Shown here piece by piece: positions 9,527 to 19,497 of a stretch of DNA of 64,000 nt. How positions within the stretch are numbered: the first letter of the stretch is position 1; every line of letters starts with the position of its first letter. Source of the stretch: JACDAN01 sp963801855 (GTDB lineage Bacteria; Actinomycetota; Thermoleophilia; Gaiellales; Gaiellaceae). A program made the position numbers and the translations under genes. The stretch spans positions 1 through 64,000 of the forward strand of contig CAWDGK010000001.1 in NCBI GenBank assembly GCA_963801855.1, in the 5' to 3' direction. The notes below the pieces were generated by a model that was not told where the DNA came from, did no database searches, and saw only the letters and a program-made list of their open reading frames with translations.

Positions 9527-10377
9527 GACGATCGTCACCAGTGACGTGGACCGAGTTCACCACGCACGACGACGGGCCGCTGATCGCCGGCCTGCGCGCC
9601 GGCAGTGGGCCGCCGGTTCTCCTGCTGCACGGCGGGCCAGGGATGGGCTTCGACTACCTGCGCGATCTCGCCGACGAGCTCGCGGAGGAGAACGACGTCG
9701 CGTGGTACCAGCAGCGAGGACAGGAGCCGTCGGCGGTGGAAGGGCCCTACACGGTGGCGGCGGATGTCGAAGATGCCCGCCGCGTCCTCGACGCGCTCGG
9801 TTGGGAGAAGGCGTACGTCGTCGGCCATTCGTGGGGCGGGCACCTCGCCCTTCACGTCGCGGAGGCGATGCCGGAGCGGCTCCTCGGCGTGCTTGCGGTC
9901 GACGCTCTCGGCTCGGTCGGCGACGGACGCTGGCCGGAGTTCGACGAGGAGATCTTCCGCCGGACGCCGGAGTCGACGCGCGCGCGGGCGCGCGAGATCG
10001 ACGAGCTCTCGATGGCCGGCGAGGCCGACGACGAGCTGGCGCTCGAGGGGATGCGCCTCGTGTGGCCCGCCTACTTCGCCGATCCGGAACGCGCACCGCC
10101 GATGCCCGAGCTGCGAATTTCGAACGAGCGCTCAGGCGCGATGGTGCCGTCGATCCAGGCCGAGCTGCCGGCGCTCGAGGCGGGGCTGCCGGAGATTCGC
10201 GTCCCCGTCGGCTTCGTCCACGGCTCACTGAGCCCGATGCCGCTCGCCGCCTCGACGGACGGGGCGGACCGGATCCCGGGCGCCTGGGTCGAGGTCGTCG
10301 AGGGCGCCGGGCATTTCATCTGGGTCGAGGCGCCCGGCGCCGTTCGCGCGGCGCTTCGACGCCTCACCGCGAACTAG
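9523..10377 (+). CDS. Alpha/beta hydrolase, proline iminopeptidase-like
   Basis: 284 residues, or about 278 if the GTG at 9541 is used. It has the oxyanion motif LLLHGGPGMGFDYL near residue 35, the nucleophile elbow VVGHSWGGHLAL near residue 100 and the catalytic His in VEGAGHFIWVE near residue 262. These place it in peptidase family S33 or a related esterase group. The position that normally holds the acid (G-x-x-D-x-x-x-P after strand 7) reads VHGSLSPMPLAAS, so the canonical Asp is a Ser; the acid may come from elsewhere or activity may be altered. It overlaps the upstream oxidoreductase by 4 bases, so the two are translationally coupled. Confidence 0.82.
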   Translation: MRRSSPVTWTEFTTHDDGPLIAGLRAGSGPPVLLLHGGPGMGFDYLRDLADELAEENDVAWYQQRGQEPSAVEGPYTVAADVEDARRVLDALGWEKAYVVGHSWGGHLALHVAEAMPERLLGVLAVDALGSVGDGRWPEFDEEIFRRTPESTRARAREIDELSMAGEADDELALEGMRLVWPAYFADPERAPPMPELRISNERSGAMVPSIQAELPALEAGLPEIRVPVGFVHGSLSPMPLAASTDGADRIPGAWVEVVEGAGHFIWVEAPGAVRAALRRLTAN

Positions 10378-10399
10378 CGGCGCGCGTTAGCGTTGCGCC

Positions 10400-11062
10400 G
10401 TGCGCGAGCTACGGGCTGGACTCTGGCACTGGCAGGCGCCGCACCCGGGCTGGCAGCCGAGCGAGCCGTGGGATCAGAACGTCTCCTCCTACGCAATCGA
10501 CGACGGCGAGCGCCTGCTGCTCTTCGACCCGATCGCCCCGCCGAGCGAGATCGAGACGCTCGCGGCCGAGCGCGAGACGGCGGTCGTGCTGACCGCGCCG
10601 TGGCACGAGCGCGACGCGCAGGGTCTGGTCGAGCGGCTCGGCGTACCCGTCTACACGCCGCTGCCCGATACCGCGGAAGACCTCATGCGGACGTACGGCA
10701 TCACCGCCGAGCAGGCGGGCGACGGCAGCCCCGACGTCGTCTGGCTCCTCAAGGAGGGGATCGGCGAGGCGCACCCGTACGCGGCGGGCGACCGACTGGA
10801 CGTCGGTGTCGAGGCGTTTCCCGGACAGAAGCGGAACGACCTGGTGCTCTGGATCGAGAGCCATCGCGCGGTCATCGCCGGCGACACGCTCGTCGACTTC
10901 GGCAGTGGGCTCGAGATCAATCCCCGGTGGCTGCCTCCGGACATGACGCGCGAGCAGGTCGTCGAAGGGTTGCGTCCGCTGCTCGAGCTGCCTGTCGAGC
11001 ACGTGCTTCCGGCGCACGGAGCGCCGACGGACCGTGCCGCGCTCGAGCGCGCGCTCTCGTGA
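10400..11062 (+). CDS. MBL-fold hydrolase-like protein with an incomplete metal motif
   Basis: 220 residues with the overall metallo-beta-lactamase fold order: SSYAIDDGERLLLFDPIAPP (first strands), a central VVLTAPWHERDAQGLVERLG, then VIAGDTLVDFGSG and a final VEHVLPAHGAP. The last two resemble the D and H metal ligand motifs. The HxHxDH motif is reduced to WHERDA, so one or two metal ligands are missing; this is seen in a subgroup of MBL-like proteins of unknown function. GTG start 22 bases after the hydrolase; the stop overlaps the next gene by 4 bases (GTGA). Confidence 0.72.
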   Translation: MRELRAGLWHWQAPHPGWQPSEPWDQNVSSYAIDDGERLLLFDPIAPPSEIETLAAERETAVVLTAPWHERDAQGLVERLGVPVYTPLPDTAEDLMRTYGITAEQAGDGSPDVVWLLKEGIGEAHPYAAGDRLDVGVEAFPGQKRNDLVLWIESHRAVIAGDTLVDFGSGLEINPRWLPPDMTREQVVEGLRPLLELPVEHVLPAHGAPTDRAALERALS

Positions 11063-11502
11063 GCGCGGCGTCAGCGCCGCTCGACGCTGCCATCATCGAG
11101 CGCGTCCGCGCCAGCTTCGCCCGCCAGGGTGCGATGGCGACTCTCGGCGCCGAGCTCGCCGACGTCGCCAGCGGTCGCGTCGCAATCGCGGTGCCGATCG
11201 AGCCGCGCCTCTCCCAGCAGGATGGCTTCCTCCACGCGGGGGTCGTCGTCGCTGCGCTCGACAGCGCCTGCGGCTACGCGGCGCTGACCCTGATGCCGGA
11301 CGACGCGGAGGTGCTGACCGTCGAGCTCAAGGTCAATCTGCTGGCGCCGGCGAGCGGCGACAGACTCGTCGCGGAGGGCGAGGTCGTCCGCGCCGGGGGC
11401 ACGCTGACCGTCTGCCGCGGCGACGCGCACGCCGAGCAGGGCGCCGACCGCGTGCACGTGGCGACGATGCTGGCGACCATGGTGCGTCGGCGCGCCGGCT
11501 GA
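11059..11502 (+). CDS. PaaI-family hotdog thioesterase
   Basis: 147 residues of the hotdog fold: a first helix and strand (ASFARQGAMATLGAELADV), then SQQDGFLHAGVVVAALDSAC with the conserved HxG and Asp typical of PaaI/YigI acyl-CoA thioesterases. Next come LTVELKVNLLAPASGDRL and a final VCRGDAHAEQG...VATMLATM. It probably hydrolyses an aryl- or short acyl-CoA; the substrate is unknown. The GTG start overlaps the stop of the MBL-like gene, giving a chain of three or four coupled genes from 8407. Confidence 0.85.
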   Translation: MSAASAPLDAAIIERVRASFARQGAMATLGAELADVASGRVAIAVPIEPRLSQQDGFLHAGVVVAALDSACGYAALTLMPDDAEVLTVELKVNLLAPASGDRLVAEGEVVRAGGTLTVCRGDAHAEQGADRVHVATMLATMVRRRAG

Positions 11503-12211
11503 GCGAGAGCTCTGCTCGCCCGGGATTCCTGCAGGCCAGTGTCGTGCCGGAGTCCCGCAAAGCCGGCCTCGGTAACGCGCTCGTCGAGCGCTGCGAAGCC
11601 CACCTAGGCGCCCTTGGCGTCGCGACGGCGCGGACATCCACCACTCCCGAGGAGGCGTCGCGGAGCTTCGCCACCGCACATGGGTTCCGGCACACGCACA
11701 CGATTAGGATCTCCGGCGTCGACCCGCGCACGATCGAGCCGGCGAGCGCGCCGCCGGGTGTCGAGCTACGCCCGCTCGTCGACTCGACCCACGAAAGGTG
11801 TTCGAGCGTCGACTCGGAGGCGATGCTGGACATTCCCGGCGAGGTTGGGATGGACGATGTCTCGTTCGAGCAGTGGCTCGAGGACTACTGGCGGCATCCG
11901 GACACGGACCTCGAGGCGAGCGTTGCGGCCGTAGTCGAGGACAGGCCAGTCGCCTTCTCGCACCTTCGCGTCGCCCCTGGCGGCTACGCGATCAACGACA
12001 TGACCGGGACGCTGCGGGACTACCGCGGTCGCGGCCTCGCTCTGCTCGCCAAGCGCGCGACCCTCGTGAACGCTGCGCGGCGTGGGGTCGAGTTCGTCGC
12101 CACGGACAACGACGAGACGAACGGACGATGCTCAGGCTCAACGAGAAGCTCGGCGACCGGCCGGCCGGCAGCACGCTCAGGTGGTCGTGGCCTTCAGCGA
12201 GGTCGGGCTGA
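11503..12211 (+). pseudogene. 5'-truncated tandem GNAT acetyltransferase
   Basis: The reading frame begins right after the thioesterase stop with GFLQASVVPESRKAGLGNAL, which is already the motif A acetyl-CoA site of a GNAT domain. The usual 60-70 N-terminal residues are absent. A motif-B-like segment (FATAHGFRH) follows, then a second GNAT half (VAAVVEDRPVAFSHLRVAPG, TGTLRDYRGRGLALLAKRAT). A frame break near 12125 separates this from the last 29 residues (LRLNEKLGDRP...). Double-GNAT proteins of this type are normally about 300 residues. Either the 5' end was lost by deletion in this genome, or the assembly joined two sites here. Without a start or ribosome site it is unlikely to be made as shown. 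Confidence 0.6.
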
Positions 12212-12213
12212 GC

Positions 12214-13560
12214 TCAGTCGAAGGCGAACAGCGGCGGGAGGACGACCACGACCGCGGCGGCCCAGAGGGCGAAGACGGGCAGGTAGGTGGTCTGCCAGCG
12301 CTCGAGCCGGTGGAGCCGTGCTGCGTCCGGTGAGGAACCGGGCGGAGAGCCAGGCGGCCCCGGCCAGGTTCACGAGGAGGACGAGGTTGAGGCCGAGCGC
12401 TGCCGTTCGGTTCGGGGTGAACCCGAGGTCGCCGATCCGGGCGACCATCGCGCCGAGCACCATCACGTCGAGGACGAGGGCGCTGACGACGGCGACCAGC
12501 TGGATGCGGTCCATCCAGCCCGGCGACGGCGACGGGTCGCGCGCGGACATCCCGTACAGGACGAGCCCGAGGACGACCACCAGCAGGGCGTCGAAGACGC
12601 CGAGGAGCTCGCGGTCGAACGCGTCGCCGAGCCCGGTCACGGCGTAGACGACGGCGGCGACGGCCAGCATCACCGCGAACAGCGGCGTGAAGAGCATCGT
12701 GAGCACCGGCGCCATGTTCTCCACGACCCGCTGCTTCGACTCGACGAGCCAGGCGGCCACGATCACGGCACCCGCCGCTCCCGACGGCAGCACCCACTCG
12801 ACGACCCGCTCGACGTCGACGCCCGTCGGGCTCGAGGATCGCCGCGGTCAGCCCCATGAGCACGCCGCCGCCGAGCGCGATCAGCACGTAGTAGATGAAC
12901 CACTCGCCCGTGAAGCGGACGAAGTCCATGCGCCGCTCGTGCGATCGGAGCGTGCCGCCCATGTACGGGTAGGCGACCACGAACCACAGCACGACGGGCA
13001 GGTGGAGCGCGACGAGCACCTCGGTCGACGAGTCCGCGTCCCACGGGTAGAGGTTGACCACGAGCGCGGCGAGCACGAACGGCGCCGCCGTCAGCGCCCA
13101 TGCCGCGGGCGTCGAGCTGCCGCCGGCGGGCGAAGTAGCCGGCGAGGAACGGCAGCACGAACAGGCTCGAGGTTCCGCGAAGAACCAGCTCGGCTCCTCG
13201 TCGGGGAAGTCCGGCGACGAGGCGTGCGACCTGGATCGCGACGGCCGCGGCGACGGCGAAGACGAGCGCCTCGAGCCACCCGCTGGCCGCGCGCGCCGGC
13301 TCGTCGTCGCCGCTGAGGACGAGCTGCTTCCAGAGCCGGCCGCTGTGCTCGCGCGCGAACTCCCGGGACAGGTCGTCGAGGTCGCCCATCCGCTTCACGG
13401 CGACGAGGAACGCCTCGTCGTCCGCGAGACCGGCCGCGTTCAGCTCGGCGATCTGGTCGCGAAGATGATCCTCCAGCTCGTCGACGTCGCGGCCGTTGAC
13501 GCCCGGGGCGCTCGCGACGAAGGCCCGCCACTCCGCGATCTGCGACTCCACGCTCTCCAT
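12214..13560 (-). CDS. Permease-prefix-domain membrane protein, DUF4153-like (several frameshifts)
   Basis: About 448 residues after joining frames. The N-terminal cytoplasmic part (VESQIAEWRAFVASAPGVNG, then DVDELEDHLRDQIAELNAAG) is the HAAS/permease-prefix helical domain that usually partners a PadR regulator. At least eight hydrophobic spans follow, ending in the C-terminal segment TYLPVFALWAA. Frame breaks occur near 13230, 13130, 12830 and 12320. The role is unknown; such proteins are thought to be controlled by, or to signal through, the adjacent PadR. It starts 3 bases after the padR stop, so the two form one operon. The 3' end lies 2 bases from the convergent acetyltransferase remnant. 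Confidence 0.7.
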
Positions 13561-13563
13561 GGC

Positions 13564-13923
13564 TCAGGCCTCCCCGAGCGCCGGCAGCAGCACGCCGGCC
13601 CGGCCAGACGTCACTCAGCGCCCGGGTGACGGTCACCCACTGCCGTTGCTGCTCCGCGAGTGCCGCTCCGCCCGTCGTCGGTGATCGCGTAGTACTTGCG
13701 GCGCCGCCCTTCCGGCGGCGTTCGCCACTCCGTCGTCACGTACCCGAGCCGATCGAGGCGATGGAGCAGCGGGTAGAGCATCCCGTCGGTCCACTCGAGC
13801 TCGCCCGTCGGAGAGCTCGCGCACCCGCTTGAGGATGGCGTAGCCGTAGCTCTCGCCCTCGGCCAGGATCGCGAGCACGAGCGGCGTCGCCGACGCCGCG
13901 ACGAGGTCCTTGTCGATCTGCAT
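13564..13923 (-). CDS. PadR-family transcriptional regulator (frameshifted)
   Basis: About 119 residues. The winged helix reads MQIDKDLVAASATPLVLAIL, AEGESYGYAILKRVRELS, then ELEWTDGMLYPLLHRLDRLG and the wing WRTPPEGRRRKYYAITDDGR, all diagnostic of PadR. A C-terminal dimerisation helix (AALAEQQRQWVTVTRALSDV) is recovered after a second frame break near 13670; the other breaks are near 13803 and 13610. It is the first gene of a two-gene operon with the permease-prefix membrane protein and probably represses that operon through the palindrome just upstream. Confidence 0.85.
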
Positions 13924-13942
13924 GGCGCCTCCACGGCTCGAA

Positions 13943-13961
13943 GTGCTATGCATAGAAGCAC
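13943..13961 (-). promoter_or_regulatory. Probable PadR operator
   Basis: GTGCTATGCATAGAAGCAC is an imperfect 19-bp dyad containing the perfect 10-bp palindrome CTATGCATAG. It lies 20-38 bases upstream of the padR ATG, where the promoter must be. PadR repressors typically bind AT-rich dyads of the ATG...CAT type, so autoregulation is likely. Not demonstrated. Confidence 0.5.
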
Positions 13962-14028
13962 AAGGTAATCGAGAACCGCAAGCGCCTGGGAGAGCGACGT
14001 CGGCCTCGTCCGAGCTCACCAGAACAAG

Positions 14029-14054
14029 TGAGGCCCCGCATGAGCGAGGCCTCA
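14029..14054 (-). terminator. Terminator hairpin after nrdJ
   Basis: TGAGGCC / GGCCTCA stem with an inner CGC/GCG pair and ATGA loop, centred about 35 bases past the nrdJ stop on the minus strand. Moderate strength, no T-run. Confidence 0.5.
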
Positions 14055-14077
14055 GACGCTCCCGTTAGTCGTCGTCC

Positions 14078-16833
14078 TCAGCTGCAGCCGGTGTTCGTGC
14101 CGCAGTCTCGGCACGTGTAGCAGCTGCCCGTGCGGATCATGCTGCCGCCGCACCTCGCGCACTCGACTGCGTCGTCGTGCGCGTTGAACAGCGCCGTCTG
14201 GCCCGGGACCGGCGCCTCGGCCGGCGCTGGCGCCGCGGCCGTCGCGCCGCCGTTGGCATAGCCCGCCGCCAGCCGGGCTCGCACCTCGGTCGAGAGGATC
14301 CCGATCTCCTCCTGCTGGTCGACGGTCAGGAACTTCTTGCCGAACCAGCGGAAGATGTAGTCGACGATCGACTTCGCGATGCGGATGTCCTCGTCGTTCG
14401 TCATCCCGCTCGGCTCGAAGCGCATGTGGCTGAGCTTCGAGACGTAGACCTCCGGCGGGACGCCGTACTGGAGGCCCATCGAGACCGCGATCATCAGCGA
14501 GTTCATCAGGCCCTGGAGCGTCGTCCCGTCCTTCGCGATGTCCACGAAGATGTCGCCGGGCGTGCCGTCCTCGTACAGGCCGACGTGGATGTAGCCCTCG
14601 TAGTCGCCGACCTGGAACTTGCGGCCGACCTCGGTGCGGTCGAGCGGCAGGCGCCGGCGCTGCGGCTTGCCCGCGACCAGCGCGGCCGGGTGAGCGCCGG
14701 CGAGCGGCGTCGCCGCCGACGCGTCCGACTTGCCGGAGAGCGGCTGCGCGACCTTGCAGTTGTCGCGGTAGATCGCGATCGCCTTGACGCCGAGCTGCCA
14801 CGAGTCGCTGAAGAGCCCGGCGACCTCGTCGACCGTCGCCTCCTCCGGCAGGTTCACGGTCTTCGAGATCGCGCCCGAGATGAACGGCTGCGTCGCGCCC
14901 ATCATCTTCACGTGGCCCATGTAGTGGATCGCGCGGTCGCCGATCGCGCAGTCGAAGACCGGGTAGTGCTCGGTCTTGATGTACGGCGCGCCGACGACCG
15001 TGTTCCGGTCGTCCACGAACGCCTCGATCTCGGCAGACCTCGGTCGGCGCGTAGCCGAGCTTCTCGAGCGCCATCGGGACCGTCTTGTTGACGATCGTGA
15101 TCTCGCCGCCGCCGACGAGCTTCTTCGACTTCACGAGTGAGAAGTCGGGCTCGACGCCCGTCGTGTCGCAATCCATCATGAAGCTGATCGTCCCGGTCGG
15201 CGCGAGCACGGTCGCCTGCGCGTTCCGGTAGCCGTTCACCTCGCCGAGGTCGAGCGCCTCGTCCCAGGCGCGCCGGCAGGCGGCCGAGCATCTCGTCCGG
15301 GACGGAGTCGGTGTGCTCGATGTTCCCGACCGCCGCCCGGTGCTTGGCGATCACGCCGATCATCGCTGCCGCGTTCTTCTGGTAGCCGGCGAACGGGCCC
15401 ATGCGCTTCGCGATCTCGGCCGACTTGCGGTAGGCGCGGCCGGTCATCAGCGCCGTGATCGCGGCTGCGTACGCGCGGCCGTCGTCGGAGTCGTAGGCGA
15501 GCCCGCGCGCCATCAGCAGCGCGCCGAGGTTCGCGTAGCCGAGGCCGAGCTGCCGGTAGGCCTGGGCGTTCGCGCCGATCTCGTCCGTCGGGTACGAGGA
15601 GTAGCCGACGAGGATCTCCTGCGCGAGGAACATGACGTCGACCGCGTGCTCGAACGCCTCGACGTCGAGCTCGCCGTCGTCGCGGCGGAACTTCAGGAGG
15701 TTCAGCGAGGCGAGGTTGCACGCCGAGTCGTCGATCGACATGTACTCGGAGCACGGGTTCGACGCGTTGATCCGGCCCGTGTTCGGCAGCGTGTGCCAGC
15801 TGTTGATCGTCGTGTCGTACTGGACGCCCGGGTCGGCGCAGCGCCAGGCCGCCTCGGCCATGTCGCGGATGAGCTTGCGCGCGGGAACCGTCTCCAGGAC
15901 GGCGCCGTCGGTGCGGGCCGTGAGGTTCCAGTCGGCGTCGGCCTCGACGGCCTCCATGAAGGCGTCCGTGACACGGACCGAGTTGTTGGCGTTCTGGTAC
16001 TGGATCGAGCTCCAGTCGGACGAGTCGAGCGACATGTCGTAGCCGGCCGCCTCGAGCACGCGCGCCTTCTCCTCCTCGCGCGCCTTGCACCAGATGAACT
16101 CCTCGATGTCCGGGTGGTCGATGTCGAGGACGACCATCTTCGCGGCGCGCCGCGTCTTGCCACCGGACTTGATCGTCCCGGCGGAGGCGTCGGCGCCGCG
16201 CATGAAGCTCACCGGCCCGGAGGCGTAGCCGCCCTTCGAGAGCTGCTCCTTCGACGAGCGCAGGCCGCTCAGGTTCACGCCCGAGCCGGAGCCGCCGCGG
16301 AAGATGACGCCCTCGCGGCGGATCCAGTCGAGGATCGAGTCCATCGTGTCGTCGATCGAGAGGATGAAGCAGGCGGAGCACTGCGGCTTCTCCTCGAAGC
16401 CGACGTTGAACCAGACCGGGGAGTTGAAGGCGGCGAGCTGGTTGACGAGGATCGCCTTGAGCTCGTCCTCGAAGGTCAGCGCCTCGTCTTCGTCGGCGAA
16501 GTAGCCGCCGTCGCGGCCCCAGCGGCCGATCGTGTCGACGACGCGGCCGATCATCTGCTTGACGCTCGTCTCGCGCTCGGGCGAGCCGAGGCGGCCGCGG
16601 AAGTACTTCTGGGCGACGATGTTCGTCGCCGTCTGCGACCAGAACTTCGGGAACTCGACGTCCTTCTGCTCGAACGCCGGCTTGTCCTTGCCGGGGATGA
16701 ACGCGTCGCGGATCTCCCACTCGATCTCCTCGAACGGGTCGCGCCCGGGGATCGTGAAGTGGCGTCGGACGCCGAGACTCGACTCTTCGTCGACGACGGA
16801 ATTTTCGGTCTGGAGCTTCTCGGCGGACGCCAT
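14078..16833 (-). CDS. nrdJ: Adenosylcobalamin-dependent (class II) ribonucleotide reductase (two frameshifts)
   Basis: About 918 residues, the length of the long NrdJ type. It reduces ribonucleotides to deoxyribonucleotides using a B12 radical. Visible landmarks are FNSPVWFNVG near residue 135, QCSACFILSIDDTMDSILDW (substrate cysteine region), NPCSEYMSIDDSACNLASLN near residue 360 (active-site N-x-C-x-E) and QATVLAPTGTISFMMDCDTT near residue 560. The C-terminal tail is CARCGGSMIRTGSCYTCRDC, a zinc-ribbon/redox-cysteine tail. Frame breaks lie near 15275 (an inserted G: LPA should read LPRAWDEALDL) and near 15035. RBS GGGAGG before the ATG. I looked for a cobalamin riboswitch in the 104 bases upstream and saw none. 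Confidence 0.95.
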
Positions 16834-16937
16834 GCTGTGACCTCCCGGGTCAGTCTGTACAGCTTAGATTCGGACGCCTTCGTGGCGGCGGGCGCCGGCG
16901 AGGCGGACCAGCCAATTTAGGAGGCGGATCGGACGGA

Positions 16938-17465
16938 CTACGGGTCGATCCGGCGGGCCTGGAGCTTGCGGGCTCCGAGGCCGACTCCGCCGGCAGTGAT
17001 CAGGGCGCTGGCGAGGCCGAGCAGGATCAGGAGCGGAATCGGGAAGGAGTCGGCGTTGTTGCCGTTCGTGCGGAGCGCCCAGCCGACCGGCGTCTCGTCC
17101 TTGGCCCCGGTCTTGGGCTCGCGGCTCCTGCACGGGCTGGGTCTCCTCTGGAGCCCGAGCCGGACGAGCCGGCAGCTGCCGACCGCTCCGCCGCCGGTGC
17201 TCTGGAGGCTACGCCCGGCGGCGACGCGCGCGGCCTTGGCCTGCTTCCTCGAAGTCGCTGTAGGCGCGGATGTCCTCGGGACCTTGGCGAGCGCCTCCTC
17301 GATGCAGCGCGCCGAGTAGGCTGCCGTCGATCGATCCGATCCTGCGACCAGTCGTCCACGACCTGCTTCCAGCACGGCTTGGCGGCGGAGGCGGGTGAGG
17401 CCGACGGCGAGCAGAGCTGCGCCACAAACGAGCAGGGTCGAAAAGAACGCTGTGGCGCGGGCCAT
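16938..17465 (-). CDS. Small secreted protein with C-terminal membrane anchor (frameshifted)
   Basis: Roughly 175 residues. The N-terminal signal is MARATAFFSTLLVCGAALLA. A conserved core reads across frames as KPCWKQVVDDWSQDRIDGS, ARCIEEALAKVPEDIRAYSD. A low-complexity linker follows, then the C-terminal span FPIPLLILLGLASALITAGG and a basic end (ARKLQARRIDP). The pattern signal, CxxQVVDDW...Y...C, P-rich linker, single anchor is one I associate with a small uncharacterised family common in Thermoleophilia. Its function is unknown; it should sit on the outer face of the membrane. Frame breaks lie near 17340, 17265 and 17120. The ATG at 17465 is preferred over 17504 because it starts the signal peptide. 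Confidence 0.55.
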   Translation of the reverse strand: MARATAFFSTLLVCGAALLAVGLTRLRRQAVLEAGRGRLVAGSDRSTAAYSARCIEEALAKVPRTSAPTATSRKQAKAARVAAGRSLQSTGGGAVGSCRLVRLGLQRRPSPCRSREPKTGAKDETPVGWALRTNGNNADSFPIPLLILLGLASALITAGGVGLGARKLQARRIDP

Positions 17466-17566
17466 CAGGTGCAGTTTCCCCTCAGCGAGTGAACCCAACC
17501 TCAAGTGCGTGTAAACCCTTTGTTAGGTAGGACGGAGGACTCGCGCGGCTGTTAGCTTCGGCGCCG

Positions 17567-19497
17567 ATGCCACCGGGCCTCCCACGCGCCACCGGGGTGC
17601 TGTTCGGTAGCGCAGTGGCCCTGACGGGACTCGCCGTGTTCTTCGGCGACGGATCGGCCTACGACCCGCTTGCCTGGGTCGGCGCGCTCGCCGTCCTCGG
17701 CCGCCGGCGCGGCGCTTGCCGCTGCGCTTCTGGGCCGGCTGGCGCTGCCCGGTCTCGACGGCGCCGGGGTCGCGTTCGTCGCGCTCCTCGCGGGGTTCGT
17801 CGTCTGGAACGGGCTCTCGATCTTGTGGTCGCTGGCGCCCGACCGTTCGTGGGAGTACTTCAACCGAGGGGTCGTCTACCTGGCATTCGTCGCTCTCGGC
17901 CTGCTCGTGGGAGCGACTGTTCCTCGCGCAACTCGCGTGGTGGCTCTCGGGCTCCTGGGTCTGTTCGGGGCAGCCCTGGTCTGGGCGCTCGCCGGCAAGG
18001 TGGTCCCGAACCTCTACCCGGACGGCGAGCGGATCGCCCGGCTGCGCGCGCCGCTCGAGCTACTGGAACGCGCTCGCGCTGCTCGCTGCCATGACGATGC
18101 TGCTCGGCCTCTGGGCCGCGGTGCGGCGGGAGCACGACCGCTGGCTCCGAGTCGGCGCAGTCGTCATCGTGTTCGCGGCGGTCTTCGCGCTGCTTCTGAC
18201 CTACTCCCGCGGTGGCGCGGTCGTCGCGCTGCTCGCCGTGGGTGCGCTCATGCTCCTTTCCAGTGCGCGTGAGAAAGTCATCGCCGTCCTGCTCGTCTGT
18301 GTGCCGCCGGCCGCTGCGCTCGGGGCCTGGGCGTTCACCCAGCCGGGGATCGTCGACGACGGCCAGTCGTACTCCAGCCGTCTCTCCGACGGGCTGCAAC
18401 TCGGCGCGGGCCTCCTGATCGTCGGAGCCGCCGTCGGAACGCTCGCCTTCTTCGGGCTGAAGCACGAGGAACGGTGGCGGCCGCGACTGCTCCGGGTCTC
18501 CGGGCGGCGCCTCGCGGCTTTTTCGGCGGTCGTGCTGCTCCTGGGCGTGCTCGTCTTCAGCGGCGGGAACCCGGTTCGCTGGGGTCGCGACGGTTACCGG
18601 GAGTTCACCAACCCCACGAGCCAGGCGAGCACCGGGCCCAACCGCCTCGGAAACTTCAACTCCAACAGCCGTTGGACGTGGTGGGAGGAGGCCTGGGAGC
18701 TCTGGCGCGCGGATCCGGTCGCGGGCAAGGGAGCGGCGTCGTTCTCGGTGGCCCGACGACCGATTCGCCGGAACACGACGGTCGCGACCGAGCCTCACAA
18801 TCTTGCGCTCCAGTTCCTGGCCGAGACGGGGCTCGTCGGGTTCCTGCTCGTCGTCGGCGCAGGGACCGCCGCCACGGTCGGGGGCGTTCGCTGCGTCCGG
18901 CGGCTCGATGGGGCTGAGGCCGCTGCAGCGTTGGCGCTCGGAGTCGTCGGCATCGCGTATCTCGCTCATGCGCTGATCGACTACGACTGGGACTTTGTCG
19001 GGGTGACCGCGCCGCTCTTCCTCGTGCTCGGCGTGCTGCTCGCTGCAGGACGGCCGCGGCTGGAGGGCGGTGTCCGGCGGCCGGTGCTCCTGGTCGGTGT
19101 CGTCCTCGGGAGCCTGACCATGGTCGCTTCGCTCGGCGCACCCTGGCTTGCCCGCCGGGAGATCTCAAGCGCCTATGCGGCGATCGAGCGCGGCGAGGCT
19201 GTCGAGGCCGTCGAGCATGGGCGGCAGGCGAGGTCGTACAACCCGCTCTCCGTCGAGCCACTCTTTGCAGAGGCGGCCGGAGAGGAGACGCGAAACAACG
19301 ATGGCGCTGCCCTCGCCCGGTACATCGAGGCGGTCGAGCTGCAACCCCTGAACCCGCGTACCTGGTACGAGCTCGGCCGCTTCGAGCTGGCGATCGAGCT
19401 GCGAGACGCCGCGATCCGGCACCTCGGGCGTTCGGCTCAGCTCGACCCGCTGGGACCAGCGCCCCTCGTCCTCGAGCGGATCTTCCAGCAGCAGTGA
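17567..19497 (+). CDS. O-antigen ligase/polymerase-family membrane protein with TPR tail (two frameshifts)
   Basis: About 643 residues. Around a dozen hydrophobic spans are followed by a soluble C-terminus. The Wzy_C/WaaL signature region is seen as NSNSRWTWWEEAWELW, PVAGKGAASF and EPHNLALQFLAETGLVG, with the His and ETG typical of the family. After the last span the tail (AYAAIERGEAVEAVEHGRQA, RYIEAVELQPLNPRTWYELG) is TPR-like. The protein should polymerise or ligate a lipid-linked polysaccharide at the outer face of the membrane. Frame breaks lie near 17700 and 18060. It overlaps the next gene by 4 bases, which suggests a joint pathway. Confidence 0.8.

Noticed and set aside
15313..16920. 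A 535-codon plus-strand frame opposite nrdJ
   Set aside because: It is antisense to a clearly conserved ribonucleotide reductase, has the Arg/Asp/Val-rich composition of GC-rich shadow frames and no recognisable domain.
16834..16937. A cobalamin riboswitch before the B12-dependent reductase
   Set aside because: The gap is only about 100 bases and I see no B12 box or the conserved core; not supported.
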